Assembly (NCBI GenBank): GCA_963665495.1
Contig: OY762289.1
Location: 682,001-746,000 of the forward strand
Source of the DNA: G963665495 sp963665495
GTDB taxonomy: Bacteria; Desulfobacterota; Desulfovibrionia; Desulfovibrionales; Desulfovibrionaceae
Direction of reading: 5' to 3'
Length of the DNA: 64,000 nucleotides
A program made the translations under genes and the position numbers. Shown here piece by piece: positions 18,616 to 27,928 of the stretch. A model generated the notes under the pieces. That model ran no database searches, was not told the origin of the DNA, and saw only the letters and a list, made by a program, of their open reading frames with translations. The number at the start of each line of letters is the position of its first letter. Position 1 is the stretch's first letter.

Positions 18616-18825
18616 CTACAACTTGTCGTTCAGGGACAATGCAAAAAGCCGACGAATCTGCCTGGTCAGGCTTTCGCGCTTCAAGTCCGCTTTGCCGGGA
18701 ATGTGAGGATTGATGAAAGGCGCTTCGTACAGAGCACTCGGTTCGTTTTCCAGGCTGCCGCAAGGGAAGTCTTTCAGCAAAAAACGGATTTCTTCCTGGC
18801 TTATGGAGGTGCTTTTGTTACTCAT
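18616..18825 (-). CDS. Small protein of unknown function (69 aa)
   Basis: The ATG is preceded by CGAGGTCACC, a good ribosome site. The protein is mixed-charge with no membrane segment (ISQEEIRFLLKDFPCGSLENEP, then LTRQIRRLFALSLNDKL). I recognise no family. A longer frame on the plus strand (18710-19066) covers the same DNA but lacks a convincing start. It is 263 bp upstream of the STT3 gene on the same strand and could be in its transcript. Confidence 0.5.
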   Translation of the reverse strand: MSNKSTSISQEEIRFLLKDFPCGSLENEPSALYEAPFINPHIPGKADLKRESLTRQIRRLFALSLNDKL

Positions 18826-19641
18826 GGTGACCTCGTGGGTTGCAACTGTCCGGTTGTTCGTCCGGCAGCGGCACGTTGCATGCTATCAAGGCCCCCCTCG
18901 AAACTGTGTCAAAGTGCTTGCAATGAGTAGATCTTTGCTTCCTCATGCGCTATTTGACCCTTCCTATAAAAACTTTTCGGTTGTTGCGTTTCATTCTTTA
19001 GTACTTCTTATTGAAAATACGAAAAATATTGTTCGTTATACTCGGCTTAATAGAAACAGCAATTAGTATATAGTGCAATTTTAAGCTCTGGATAAAAGAA
19101 TAACAACTGTATTTTTAGTGGGGCAATTAGCAGCCAAATATTTTATTGATTCAAGATGCATTTCGTAAATTGTTGCCCATGGAGATAAAAGAAAAAAAGT
19201 GGTTTGATCTCTTCTTGTTATCTATAAAAGAATAATAAGCTCTTGGTATTGTCGATTTAGCTGTTTTGCATGTTTCTGTTGAATTGTTAATTATGAAAGC
19301 CGAAAAGCACAATGCAGAATTGAGCTTTTTACATAACTTTTACCGATAGAGACTGCTTTATAAACTTTTCTACTTGTCTGTCCGGTGCATTTTCTGAGTT
19401 TCTTATCATGCAATAGGTATCTTATTAAATAAGACGCTCTCTTTGGCAAAAACGTTTCATTCGCGGACAGTCATTTTTATGGCAGGCTTGCACCGAAAAT
19501 AAAACGCGCTGTGGAACGACCGGACACACCGCGATGGATTTGATCGGGAGGCTCTCAGGCAGAGAGGAGAGCGAAGGTGGGGCGCCGGCTTGGAAGCGTA
19601 ATGAAAAACTCAGGCCGCGTGCCCCGCCCTTGCAGCTTGAT
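18826..19641. other. Long AT-rich intergenic region
   Basis: About 815 bp. From 18950 to 19450 it is strongly AT-rich with no supported gene, rRNA or tRNA. From 19480 to 19625 it becomes GC-rich with several short repeats (GGGAGGCTC, GAGAGGAGAGCG). This end lies just downstream of the convergent hypothetical gene. I see no defined regulatory element. The AT-rich part may be foreign DNA or a decayed gene. Confidence 0.5.
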
Positions 19642-20190
19642 TTATTCAGAGCGCATGGCCCGGGACGGACATTCGTCCTTTAAATAGCAAATGTCACAAC
19701 CGCCTTTGAACGGATAGTATGTCAGCATGGCGAACTGCCGTGCCAGAGTGGATGAATCCTGCCAGGGCAGACCGATTTCATCCAGCGCGGCTTTGAGTTC
19801 GGAGGTGGGCTTGGGGACCGGTGCGCAGCTGTTGCCAGCCACTTCGGGGACCAGTTCGCGTACAGTGGCCATCAGAATAGCCTGCGCAAGACTGTTCATG
19901 GTAAAAGAACGGCTGGGGGATTCATCCCAGGCCGTGTTCACTTCTTTTTCCACGGCTTCTTCCAGCCAGACAAGCAGATAGGAAACAGCACCGATTGAGA
20001 TGCGTCTGGCGCGTAAGGAATTCTGCCATTTTGCCCAGAGGGTTTCCACCAGTTCCACGGTGGATGCTTCGACCCGCTTGCTTTGGCTGAGAATCATATA
20101 CGTTTCCAGGTCGAACCAGGGCCTGGGTTCGAGAGTCTCGACAGTATAACTGGGGCCTTGATGGGACGTCTTTTTCGCTTTGCTCGGCAC
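19642..20190 (-). CDS. Hypothetical protein with C-terminal cysteine cluster
   Basis: 182 aa from the GTG at 20190, which sits 7 nt after GGAGG. An upstream GTG at 20223 lacks a site. The C-terminus has GGCDICYLKDECPSRA, a C-x2-C-x5-C cluster that could bind zinc or an iron-sulfur centre. The centre (VELVETLWAKWQNSLRARR, then SYLLVWLEEAVEKEV) looks helical. I do not recognise the family. It is flanked by long intergenic regions. Confidence 0.7.
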   Translation of the reverse strand: MPSKAKKTSHQGPSYTVETLEPRPWFDLETYMILSQSKRVEASTVELVETLWAKWQNSLRARRISIGAVSYLLVWLEEAVEKEVNTAWDESPSRSFTMNSLAQAILMATVRELVPEVAGNSCAPVPKPTSELKAALDEIGLPWQDSSTLARQFAMLTYYPFKGGCDICYLKDECPSRAMRSE

Positions 20191-20695
20191 TGCGCTACCT
20201 CCGGAGAATTTTCGAATGCGCACTGACTACTTCAGGATGGCTCAAAGGGCAAGAGGCAGGGGCTGTGTCCTGGCGGGCAGTGCAGGAAGCAATTGTTACA
20301 ATTAGTTCATTTGAATCATCGGATTTCGTGGTTTACTTTAATAATTTGATGTCTTACTCATGCTAGTTCTGGTCAGATAACCCCGCCGGAGTCGGTCTGC
20401 ACATGGAAATCGCTTCAAACTACGGGAGCAAAAGGGGTGGGACGTAGAGCCTGATATGGGTGATGCAAGCGGGGATACTGCCTGGTCCCCGAAGAGAGCG
20501 GCGCCGAAGTGCTCGTGGATTCTATAAGGTGAAAGCGCTTTTCGACTGAAGCAAAAAATACTGTGTTCCGAATATGGAAGGCGAAAACATGTTGCTTGGT
20601 CCCGACAATGCCGACGTTCCCGTTCTGCAGGCTCTTAAAAAAATTTTTTCCGGAACGAGAGTGTTCACATTTAACTAATCATGAGGTTTCCAGTA
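20191..20695. other. Intergenic leader region of the exported-protein gene
   Basis: About 500 bp between two genes. The first ~100 bp must hold the promoter of the minus-strand gene. From 20385 to 20520 there is a GC-rich segment that may be a structured RNA (listed separately). A 35-codon frame at 20574 has no support. The final ~50 bp is AT-rich. Confidence 0.5.
20391..20516 (+). promoter_or_regulatory. Possible structured RNA, with some resemblance to a GEMM (c-di-GMP-I) riboswitch
   Basis: The segment contains TTCAAAC, then GGTGGGACGTAGAGCC and GCAAGCGGGGATACTGCC. These recall the GEMM consensus pieces CAAACC, GGGACGCAAAGCC and AGCGGGGTTACCG in the right order. A CTAC/GTGG pairing could close the first hairpin. 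However, the outer P1 stem is not convincing and several conserved bases differ. It lies about 180 bp upstream of an exported protein on the same strand. This is suggestive only. Confidence 0.3.
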
Positions 20696-21880
20696 ATGCC
20701 AATTGGTTTGAATAGGTATTTTGGCCGCTTTGTTTTCGTTTTGTTGTTTTGCCTGGCCATGGGAAGCGTTGCCCATGCCGCGTTGTTTGGTGAAAAAAAT
20801 GATGATCCACTTTCCAAAGCCGAGGTTAATGTGGGGTATCTGCTCAAGATGCTGAAGGATACCAATATGACCTTCGAGCCGCAGAAAGTCGCCGATCTGG
20901 TCGCTTTCACCTCCAGAACGCACAGCAACCCGGCGGAAATTAAGCCCGGATCCGTTGACGGGGGCACGGGGGCCTACTGGGAGTTCAGCCTGAATCAACC
21001 CTTGAAAACCGTACTCTCTTACGTGTTCAATCCCAATGTGCCGCCGGAAGCCGTTTATCCCTCCAACGTCCGCCTTGGCGCTTGGTATGATGAAGCAAAT
21101 GTGAAGCAGGCGCTCTCAGGCTATTGGAACAAATTGCCGAACATCAGCGAGCCCATGGTCTACCGTGGGGTGGAGTACGAAGAGACTGCGCCGGACGCCA
21201 ACAGCGGCTGCTACTATCGTTATGATCTGGACAGACTGTTGATTTTATATTCCAACGAGGGTGTGGATACCTTCATTTCGGTTTCCCGTATGCAGAAACC
21301 TTCGGGGATAGGTAAAAAAGGTGTTGCAGTTGGCGCTGCCGCGGACTGGAATTATTTCTACTCCGGAGAGGAGGGAAATCTTCTCAGCGGATTGGGCTGG
21401 GCGGATTCCTATATGTATGATTCCATCACCGTATATGTGTTTCAGCAGCCGGACCCCCAAAAGCCGATGACCAAAATCGGTTTGTTCAAATGGGTCAATG
21501 GTGGCTGGAAATCTATCAACATGGTCAAGCACAAGCATGTAATCAAGGGCTGCCAGAATGTGGCCAGCATCTTGAGGCAGGTATTGCAGTCGCCCGCATT
21601 ACCGAGTCCTGAAGACATTACCGCAGAGGTGTCGCGTATCGACGCTGTCAAGGAACAGGAGTTGCGGACCCGGTTCGCTCCCATGGCCAAGCTCATTGAA
21701 ACTGATGCTGCGAAAAACGATAAGCTGGGGCGTGACGAATTCGCGGAGATCATTAAAGACGGCGGGTATGCCGAAACGCTTACGGCGGAACAACTGCGCA
21801 GTGAATTTCTGAAGGATTACATCCGATCGAAAATTCAGGGAAAGTCTTTTCTGGACGGACAGCTGGCCGTTTCGCAATAG
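20696..21880 (+). CDS. Exported protein of unknown function
   Basis: 394 aa from the ATG at 20696 (TGAGG upstream); an ATG at 20681 is possible. A signal peptide is clear: positive start, hydrophobic FVFVLLFCLAMGSVAHA, cleavage after AHA. The mature part has no membrane segment or known motif (features include GVEYEETAPDANSGCYYRYDLDR and WADSYMYDSITVYVFQQPD) and ends with a charged helical region. Two Cys residues could form a disulfide. It is followed by an intrinsic terminator and is probably monocistronic. Confidence 0.8.
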   Translation: MPIGLNRYFGRFVFVLLFCLAMGSVAHAALFGEKNDDPLSKAEVNVGYLLKMLKDTNMTFEPQKVADLVAFTSRTHSNPAEIKPGSVDGGTGAYWEFSLNQPLKTVLSYVFNPNVPPEAVYPSNVRLGAWYDEANVKQALSGYWNKLPNISEPMVYRGVEYEETAPDANSGCYYRYDLDRLLILYSNEGVDTFISVSRMQKPSGIGKKGVAVGAAADWNYFYSGEEGNLLSGLGWADSYMYDSITVYVFQQPDPQKPMTKIGLFKWVNGGWKSINMVKHKHVIKGCQNVASILRQVLQSPALPSPEDITAEVSRIDAVKEQELRTRFAPMAKLIETDAAKNDKLGRDEFAEIIKDGGYAETLTAEQLRSEFLKDYIRSKIQGKSFLDGQLAVSQ

Positions 21881-21907
21881 ACTGTTTTCCAAGTCATAGA
21901 CGCCAAA

Positions 21908-21945
21908 AGAGGCACTCTGTTACATACGGGTGCCTCTTTTTTTTT
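21908..21945 (+). terminator. Intrinsic terminator after the exported-protein gene
   Basis: AGAGGCAC (21908-21915) pairs with GTGCCTCT (21930-21937), and a run of nine to ten T follows. It stands 27 bp after the stop codon. Confidence 0.9.
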
Positions 21946-22063
21946 GCTTGAAAAGACCGCGTCAGGTGAAAACGGCATTTTCACTTTACGCGGTCTGAGA
22001 AATCCGCGCGGGCGCAGCGCGCGGGGCCGTGCGGCCATTCACGGCCATGCCTCTGGTTTGGCT

Positions 22064-22267
22064 TCAAACGGTGATATCTAATTTCGTCCCTACACCTGTT
22101 ACAGCTTTTGCAAGCTCGGTTTTGGACGGATTTTGCACGTCGCTGCGAATTTCATGGCTGGAGCCGACCTGCTCAATGGGTTTGCTCGTCATCTCACTGC
22201 CCATTTTCTGGTAATCAGCCGCTCCGGCTACCCCTTGTACTGCGGACCGAATATTCCCGGCGTCCAT
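22064..22267 (-). CDS. Small hypothetical protein (67 aa)
   Basis: The ATG (MDAGNIRSAVQGVAGAAD) has AAGGGGA at good spacing; an upstream in-frame start at 22303 is less likely. The protein is soluble, rich in Ala, Ser and Val, with a region SKTELAKAVTGVGTKLDITV at the end. The style (small, with conserved TGVGTKLDI-like end) recalls small flagella- or motility-related proteins, but I cannot assign it. It is downstream of the double-receiver gene on the same strand, 210 bp away. Confidence 0.6.
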   Translation of the reverse strand: MDAGNIRSAVQGVAGAADYQKMGSEMTSKPIEQVGSSHEIRSDVQNPSKTELAKAVTGVGTKLDITV

Positions 22268-22477
22268 GGCTCTTCCCCTTAAGCTAAAATTCAACCTTTT
22301 CACTTGTTCTTATCGACCACGTGAATGTTTTTCTTTAGAGCCCGGAGTCATTTTTTTTGAATATTTCAGAAGATGTGAACCAAAAGATTGGACAGGGGGG
22401 TACTCCCCTGAATCACAGGACGAAAGAGAGCGGAGAAAATAAAGAAAAAGAGGCGGATACGCGCGGGAGCGGAAGAG

Positions 22478-23317
22478 TTACTTTTCTTCGAGCATACCCG
22501 AGGAACGGAGTTTTTCCAGGTGCTTTTTTCGATAGACTTTGATGAAACCGCCGAGTTTTTTCAGATTGAAGGGCTTTACCAGGTAGCCCTGGATTTCGTA
22601 ACGAGCGCAATCTTTGACCACCTGCGGGGAACTCTCGCTGGATGCGATGATCACCGTGGTTTTAAAATCGGACTGCAACGCCCGGACTTCTTTGAGAAAT
22701 TCCTGCCCGCTCAGTTCGGGCATATTCAAATCGAGAATGACCACATCAGGCTTCCATTCGGCATAGGCTTTCATGGCGTCCATGCCGTCGCCGACAATCT
22801 GAATGGTAAAATCGTCTTCTGAAAGAAAGCGTTTGTAGAGAATGGCTACTTTTTTGTCGTCTTCAGCGATCAGCACGCGTAACGGGTTTGTTTTCGGTGG
22901 GGCTTGCGGTTCTTCCTGGGCAGGGGACTCTTCTCCTACATGGTGCTCCATTAAAATGCTGTTGATGGCATTATAATCCAGGGGTTTTTTGAGCACTCCC
23001 TGAATCCCGAGCATTTCGCATTTGCTGAGTTGCGAGTTGTCGGCGTCCGAGGCGGTGATCAGAATGGTCAGATCATTGTCGCGCCGCGCAATTCGTACCC
23101 ATTTGATGACATCGAGTCCGGATTTGCCCGACAAGTTCAGATCGACAAGTAAAATATCAGGGCGCTTATAGATGTATGCGTCTTGAACAGAATCGCCGTT
23201 GGCAACAATCACAACCTCGAAGATTTCGCTGGAGACGAATTTGCGATACAAACTGCGAGTTTGCAGGTCGCTGTCTGCAATGAGCAGGAGGAGTTTTTTC
23301 TTTGCAGTGGCACCCAT
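22478..23317 (-). CDS. Response regulator with two receiver domains and no output domain
   Basis: 279 aa from the ATG at 23317 (GAGAG upstream); an ATG at 23329 is the alternative. Receiver 1 spans about residues 7-122 (LLLIADSD, ILLVDLNLSGKSG, LKKPLDYN). A Pro/Glu-rich linker follows. Receiver 2 spans about 146-262 (VLIAEDDKK, VVILDLNMPELSG, LVKPFNLKKL). Both Asp and Lys sites look intact. With no DNA-binding or enzymatic output it probably relays phosphate or acts by protein contact. No kinase is adjacent. Confidence 0.9.
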   Translation of the reverse strand: MGATAKKKLLLLIADSDLQTRSLYRKFVSSEIFEVVIVANGDSVQDAYIYKRPDILLVDLNLSGKSGLDVIKWVRIARRDNDLTILITASDADNSQLSKCEMLGIQGVLKKPLDYNAINSILMEHHVGEESPAQEEPQAPPKTNPLRVLIAEDDKKVAILYKRFLSEDDFTIQIVGDGMDAMKAYAEWKPDVVILDLNMPELSGQEFLKEVRALQSDFKTTVIIASSESSPQVVKDCARYEIQGYLVKPFNLKKLGGFIKVYRKKHLEKLRSSGMLEEK

Positions 23318-23585
23318 GGAGTCTCTCATCTTTTTATCAATTTATTACCTTAGTTTAGGCTATAGGTAAAGTCCTTGTAACTGTGTTTGCTTTCTGATTG
23401 ATAAAAAAAGGCGCACCACGTATGTTTGGCAGGTTCAGAAGGTTTGACCGTTCACGTGATTTTCCTTATGGAACTTCGTTCCCTGCTTGCTGCATTCCGG
23501 GTAGTGTAAGCTGGATGTCTGCCTTCAGGACTGTGGCGCCAGGAAGTGTCAAAATAATAAACATTGCGTTTCCGGAGAAAAGTTG

Positions 23586-25316
23586 ATGAGCACAAAATCT
23601 TCCGAATCAGATACAGAAACAAACATTGAAGCGGCATCGCCGACAAATTTCATACGCGAAATCATCGACGAAGACTTGCGACAGGGCAAAAATGACGGAC
23701 GCGTGGTGACCCGGTTCCCTCCCGAACCGAATGGCTATCTGCACATAGGGCACGCCAAGTCCATTTGCCTTAATTTCGGCATTGCCCGCGACTATAATGG
23801 TGCCTGCAATCTGCGTTTTGATGATACCAACCCCACCAAGGAGAGCACGGAGTATGTGCAGTCCATTCGGGACGACGTCCGTTGGATGGGTTTTGAATTC
23901 GAAAAACGCGAGTTTTATGCTTCGAATTATTTTGAAAATCTTTACTCGTTTGCCGAAGTTCTGATCCAGAAAGGGCTTGCTTATGTAGACAGCCTCAACG
24001 CCGAAGAGATCCGCGCTTTTCGCGGAACCCTCAAAGAACCCGGTAAGGAAAGCCCGGACCGCAACCGGAGCATAGAGGAAAATCTGGACCTGTTCCGCAG
24101 AATGCGGGCAGGAGAATTCAAGGACGGCGAATACGTGCTTCGGGCGAAGATTGACATGGCATCTCCCAACATGACCATGCGTGACCCCACTCTCTACAGG
24201 ATCAGGCACGTCGAACATCACCGTACGGGCGATACCTGGTGCATCTACCCCATGTATGATTTTACCCACTGCCTTTCCGACTCGCTGGAAGGCGTGACGC
24301 ATTCGCTTTGTTCGCTGGAATTTCAGGACAACCGCGCCTTGTACGATTGGGTTGTTGCCAATGCCGACGCACCTTGCCGTCCGCAGCAGATTGAATTCGC
24401 CCGTCTGAATCTGAGCTATACGGTCCTCTCCAAACGCCGTTTGATCCAGCTCGTGGAAGAAAAGCTGGTCAACGGCTGGGACGATCCGCGTATGCCGACT
24501 CTGCAAGGGCTGCGTCGTCGCGGTTATACCCCGGAAGCCATACGGGAATTCTGCGATCGTATCGGCGTGGCAAAGGCCGACAGCATGGTGGACGCCGCGT
24601 TGCTGGATTTCTGCCTGCGCGAGGATCTCAACGACCGGGCGCCGCGGGTCATGGCCGTGCTCCGGCCTCTGAAGGTTGTCATTGAAAACTATCCCGAAGA
24701 CCAGGTGGACGAATTCGAGATGCCTTATCATCCGGAGGATGAATCCATGGGCAAGCGGGTGGTTCCCTTCAGCAAGGTTTTGTATATTGAACAGGATGAT
24801 TTCCGGGAAGATCCGCCCAAAAAGTTCTTCCGCCTGGCTCCCGGCAAAGAAGTACGCCTGCGTTACGCCTATTACATTACCTGTACGGACGTCATCAAGA
24901 ACGGCGCCGGTGAAGTTGTGGAGCTGCGCTGTACGTACGACCCGGCCACCAAGGGCGGCTGGTCTGAAGACGGACGTAAAGTGAAGGGCACCTTGCACTG
25001 GGTTTCCGCGGCTCATGCGGTCAAAGCCGAAGTGCGTCTCTATGACAAGCTCTTTACCAAGGAAAATCCCATGGACTTTGATGAAGGGGGAGATTTCAAG
25101 GATTTCATCAATCCCGATTCCATTGAAGTGCTTCCGGAATGTCTGCTGGAGCCCAGCCTTGCGGACACGCCGCCTGAAGCCAAAGTCCAGTTCGAACGTC
25201 TGGGCTATTTTTGCGCGGACACCAGGGATTGCAAGCCTGGAGCGCCCGTATTCAACAGGATCACCACGCTCAGGGATACCTGGGCCCGGATCGAGCGCAG
25301 CCAGAATAAGAGCTGA
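23586..25316 (+). CDS. glnS: Glutaminyl-tRNA synthetase
   Basis: 576 aa, class Ic synthetase that charges tRNA-Gln with glutamine. The ATP-binding HIGH motif is in RFPPEPNGYLHIGHAKS and the KMSKS counterpart is VLSKRRL. The GlnRS features RFDDTNPTKE, LEFQDNRALYDWV and the C-terminal beta-barrel anticodon domain (PLKVVIENYPED onward) distinguish it from GluRS. The ATG is 7 nt after GGAGA; a TTG at 23583 precedes it. An intrinsic terminator follows. Confidence 0.98.
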   Translation: MSTKSSESDTETNIEAASPTNFIREIIDEDLRQGKNDGRVVTRFPPEPNGYLHIGHAKSICLNFGIARDYNGACNLRFDDTNPTKESTEYVQSIRDDVRWMGFEFEKREFYASNYFENLYSFAEVLIQKGLAYVDSLNAEEIRAFRGTLKEPGKESPDRNRSIEENLDLFRRMRAGEFKDGEYVLRAKIDMASPNMTMRDPTLYRIRHVEHHRTGDTWCIYPMYDFTHCLSDSLEGVTHSLCSLEFQDNRALYDWVVANADAPCRPQQIEFARLNLSYTVLSKRRLIQLVEEKLVNGWDDPRMPTLQGLRRRGYTPEAIREFCDRIGVAKADSMVDAALLDFCLREDLNDRAPRVMAVLRPLKVVIENYPEDQVDEFEMPYHPEDESMGKRVVPFSKVLYIEQDDFREDPPKKFFRLAPGKEVRLRYAYYITCTDVIKNGAGEVVELRCTYDPATKGGWSEDGRKVKGTLHWVSAAHAVKAEVRLYDKLFTKENPMDFDEGGDFKDFINPDSIEVLPECLLEPSLADTPPEAKVQFERLGYFCADTRDCKPGAPVFNRITTLRDTWARIERSQNKS

Positions 25317-25340
25317 CTCTTTGCTCATATATAAATTGAT

Positions 25341-25369
25341 AAGCCGGCAGTCATGCCGGCTTTTTTTTT
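25341..25369 (+). terminator. Intrinsic terminator after glnS
   Basis: AAGCCGGCA (25341-25349) pairs with TGCCGGCTT (25354-25362) around a GTCA loop, followed by T to 25369. It is 24 bp downstream of the glnS stop. Confidence 0.95.
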
Positions 25370-25466
25370 GAGAAAATAACCCGGCGTATTGAACCCAGGA
25401 AGGTGTGGATATTGACCTGCTGTGTTATTCCGGTATGATAAGAAAAATTTGAATAAGGAGCCTTTC

Positions 25467-26006
25467 ATGCCCAAAGACGCACGAATCTCCCGCCGCGATT
25501 TGTTTACTGGTTGGCGTAATCGATTGACCGAACGCATTGCTGAATCCGAAGATGAGCCGCAGGAAACAGGGCAACAGGAAACCAAATCCCTGGTTAGGGA
25601 AAATGCGTTTCAGCTGATGGATTCGGGCAATTTGGACGAGGCCATCGAGACCTTTCGTACGTACATCCGCCAGGAACTCAATGACGATGAGGCGCGTATG
25701 GCTCTGGGATCCTGCCTCTATGAAAAAGGGCAGCTTGTTCAGGCCAAGGTGGAGTTCGAACGGGTCCTGCGCATTCGCAAAAATGACAGCCTGGCCAGTC
25801 TCTATCTGACCCTCGCCCTGATGCGCATGGAAAAGTACGACAAGGTCATGAGTCTGCTTTCGGCTCTGGAATCCGATGAAGCGGATCCGCTGCTGGAAGG
25901 GCTCATGGAAGCGCGTACGACCCTCGAGTCCCAGGGCGCGGATGCCATGCCCGGTGTGATTGCTGTTTTGGAATCGAGCCTCAGGGATATTTCCCAATTT
26001 GCCTGA
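25467..26006 (+). CDS. Tetratricopeptide-repeat protein
   Basis: 179 aa from MPKDARISRRDLF, with AAGGAG and good spacing; the frame is open to 25422 without a site. Residues about 50-150 form TPR-type helix pairs (AFQLMDSGNLDEAIETFRTYI, ARMALGSCLYEKGQLVQAKVEFERVL). The N-terminus contains SRRDLF, but there is no following hydrophobic segment, so it is not a Tat signal. Probably a cytoplasmic adaptor. It is first of three closely spaced genes (TPR, HDOD, metallo-beta-lactamase). Confidence 0.85.
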   Translation: MPKDARISRRDLFTGWRNRLTERIAESEDEPQETGQQETKSLVRENAFQLMDSGNLDEAIETFRTYIRQELNDDEARMALGSCLYEKGQLVQAKVEFERVLRIRKNDSLASLYLTLALMRMEKYDKVMSLLSALESDEADPLLEGLMEARTTLESQGADAMPGVIAVLESSLRDISQFA

Positions 26007-26047
26007 TTGCCTCCTGCGCAATTCGTAACAACGGCAGGCCCAGTTTT

Positions 26048-26896
26048 ATGCGACAAGCTCCGGACAACGTTCTGAAAGCGGTTGAAAAAATGCCCGCTTT
26101 TCCCAAAAGCGTGCAACAGGTATTGCAGCTTACGGCGGACATTAACTGCTTGCCCAAGGACCTGGTCAATGTGATCAAGAATGATCCGGTCTTCACCTTG
26201 AAAATACTCAAGGTGGTCAATTCGCCTTTCATGGGACTGGCCAACAAAATTACCTCCATCCACCAGGCCAGCGTTTACCTGGGAGTCAATACGCTGAAAA
26301 ATCTTTCCCTGAGTCTGGCCTGTATCGGGACCCTGCCGCCCGACAACAAGGCGGGCTTTGACATGAACGCTTTCTGGCTGCACTCGCTGGCGGTGGCGAC
26401 CATGGCAAAACGGCTGGCCGAATATTGCGACGTTCCTCGTAATGAAACCGCTGATTATTTTTCCGCCGGATTGCTGCACGACATCGGCAAGGTTGTTTTT
26501 GCCCTGTACATGCCCACGGAATATGCGCAGGCTTTGCAACAGGCCGAGCAGGGGGGGGTGCGGCTGATCGAGGCCGAGGAACGGACCATGGATGTCAATC
26601 ATGCGCAGATCGGGACTTTGCTGGCGGAGAAGTGGGGATTCCCCGAGAGCCTGGTGCAGAGCATCGCCGGACACCACGGCCCCTTTCCTGAAGAATCCAG
26701 CCTTTATGTTGATTGCGTGTTCGCGGCAAATCAGGCCTGCAAAGCTTTGGAGTACGGTTTTTCCGGCGAGCCCAATGCGGAAGAACTGCCTGCATCAGTG
26801 CAGAAGCGTTTTCGTATGGATCTCCAGCGTGTCATCAGTGCCATGCCCGACCTTACGGAGGAACTGGAACGCGCGAGAATTTTTATCAATGCCTGA
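26048..26896 (+). CDS. HDOD-domain protein
   Basis: 282 aa. The HDOD fold (an HD-related non-enzymatic signalling domain) covers about residues 10-210: LPAFPKSVQQVLQLT-like start, then FWLHSLAVATMAKRLAEYC and FSAGLLHDIGKVVFALYMP. Later His residues (NHAQIGTLLAEKWGFPESLVQSIAGHH) are also kept. Such proteins link two-component or c-di-GMP signals to motility or chemotaxis in related bacteria. The ribosome site is weak. It lies 41 bp after the TPR gene and 14 bp before the metallo-hydrolase gene. Confidence 0.9.
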   Translation: MRQAPDNVLKAVEKMPAFPKSVQQVLQLTADINCLPKDLVNVIKNDPVFTLKILKVVNSPFMGLANKITSIHQASVYLGVNTLKNLSLSLACIGTLPPDNKAGFDMNAFWLHSLAVATMAKRLAEYCDVPRNETADYFSAGLLHDIGKVVFALYMPTEYAQALQQAEQGGVRLIEAEERTMDVNHAQIGTLLAEKWGFPESLVQSIAGHHGPFPEESSLYVDCVFAANQACKALEYGFSGEPNAEELPASVQKRFRMDLQRVISAMPDLTEELERARIFINA

Positions 26897-26910
26897 AAAG
26901 GAGGGGAGCT

Positions 26911-27792
26911 GTGAAAGTCATCCTGCGAGGCGTCCGGGGCTCCATTCCCACTCCTGGTCCGGAAACCGTCCTGTACGGAGGCAATACCACCTGCATCGAG
27001 GTCATTACGGATGCGGGCGCGCGAATTATCATTGATGCCGGCACGGGCATTCGGCAATTGGGCCTGGAAATGGCCCGTGAAATGCCTCTGGAGTGCACCC
27101 TTTTCATCACGCATACGCATTGGGATCACATTCAGGGCTTGCCGTTCTTTGTGCCACTTTTTGTGCCGGGCAACACCATCACTCTCCACGGTCCCTTCGA
27201 TCCCATCTCCATGCAGAGTATCAAGGACGCGCTGTCCCTGCAGATGGAGTACCGCTATTTCCCCGTCCGCGAGGCCGAGCTCAAGGCGGATATCCACTAC
27301 GAAACCATGCAGGAAGGCAAGGTTGTCCAGGTGGCCGATGCCACGGTGACCTCTTTGCTGATGAACCATCCGGTCATCTGCTACGGCTATAAAATCAGCT
27401 GCAACGGGCGTACGTTCTTTTTCACCGGCGACCACGAGGGCTATTACAATATATATAGCCCGGAAGACGAAGATTACCAGGAATATGAAAAACACGTACG
27501 GACCAAGCAGAAAGCCTTCGTCGATTTCATCTCCGACGTTGATCTGCTGGTTGCGGATGCGCAGTATACGCAGGCCGAATATCCCTCCAAGGTCGGCTGG
27601 GGCCATTCCGCTCAGGAAGACATTCTGGCTCTGGCCCGCCAGGCTGGAGTAGGGCGGCTGATAATCACCCATCACGAACCCACGCGTTCGGATGGCGACC
27701 TGGACGTCATTAGTGAAAGTCTTTCGCAAGCGGAAGCCGCGCTAGGGCTTACTTTCGATCTGGCGCGTGAGAACATGCAGCTGGAAGTCTGA
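26911..27792 (+). CDS. Metallo-beta-lactamase-fold hydrolase
   Basis: 293 aa from GTG, which follows AAGGAGGGGAGCT. The metal-binding motif is THTHWDHIQGLPFF (HxHxDH). Further ligands are suggested by MNHPVICYGYKI, FTGDHEGYYNIY and ITHHEPTRSDGD. The start GVRGSIPTPGPETVLYGGNTTC is typical of the RNase Z/PhnP-like branch of the fold. The substrate is unknown. In this family, proteins beside HDOD or cyclase genes are often signalling phosphodiesterase-like, but that is inference. Last gene of a probable three-gene operon. Confidence 0.88.
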   Translation: MKVILRGVRGSIPTPGPETVLYGGNTTCIEVITDAGARIIIDAGTGIRQLGLEMAREMPLECTLFITHTHWDHIQGLPFFVPLFVPGNTITLHGPFDPISMQSIKDALSLQMEYRYFPVREAELKADIHYETMQEGKVVQVADATVTSLLMNHPVICYGYKISCNGRTFFFTGDHEGYYNIYSPEDEDYQEYEKHVRTKQKAFVDFISDVDLLVADAQYTQAEYPSKVGWGHSAQEDILALARQAGVGRLIITHHEPTRSDGDLDVISESLSQAEAALGLTFDLARENMQLEV

Positions 27793-27928
27793 TCTTCAAT
27801 TCCAAGTCCGACCGTTCTTTTTGTGGCTTTGGTCAAAAAAGATGCGAGCATGCTTTGACGTATACTATTGAAATAAAAACAATAAATTTTGCTCTTGGAA
27901 AAGAACTCAAAAATTTTTCAGGAAGTTG

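Noticed and set aside
18710..19066. 118-codon plus-strand frame with a hydrophobic stretch
   Set aside because: It overlaps the better supported 69-aa minus-strand gene and has no ribosome site.
19480..19625. Glycine-riboswitch-like purine-rich segment
   Set aside because: GGGAGG and GAGAGG blocks are present but the paired architecture is missing and no gene lies downstream on that strand.
20574..20681. 35-codon frame before the exported-protein gene
   Set aside because: No ribosome site and no recognisable features. Possible leader peptide, but unsupported.
23607..25328. 573-codon minus-strand open frame opposite glnS
   Set aside because: It exactly shadows glnS, whose motifs are certain. 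No ribosome site or family match.
25467..25530. Tat signal in the TPR protein (SRRDLF)
   Set aside because: No hydrophobic segment or cleavage site follows the arginines.
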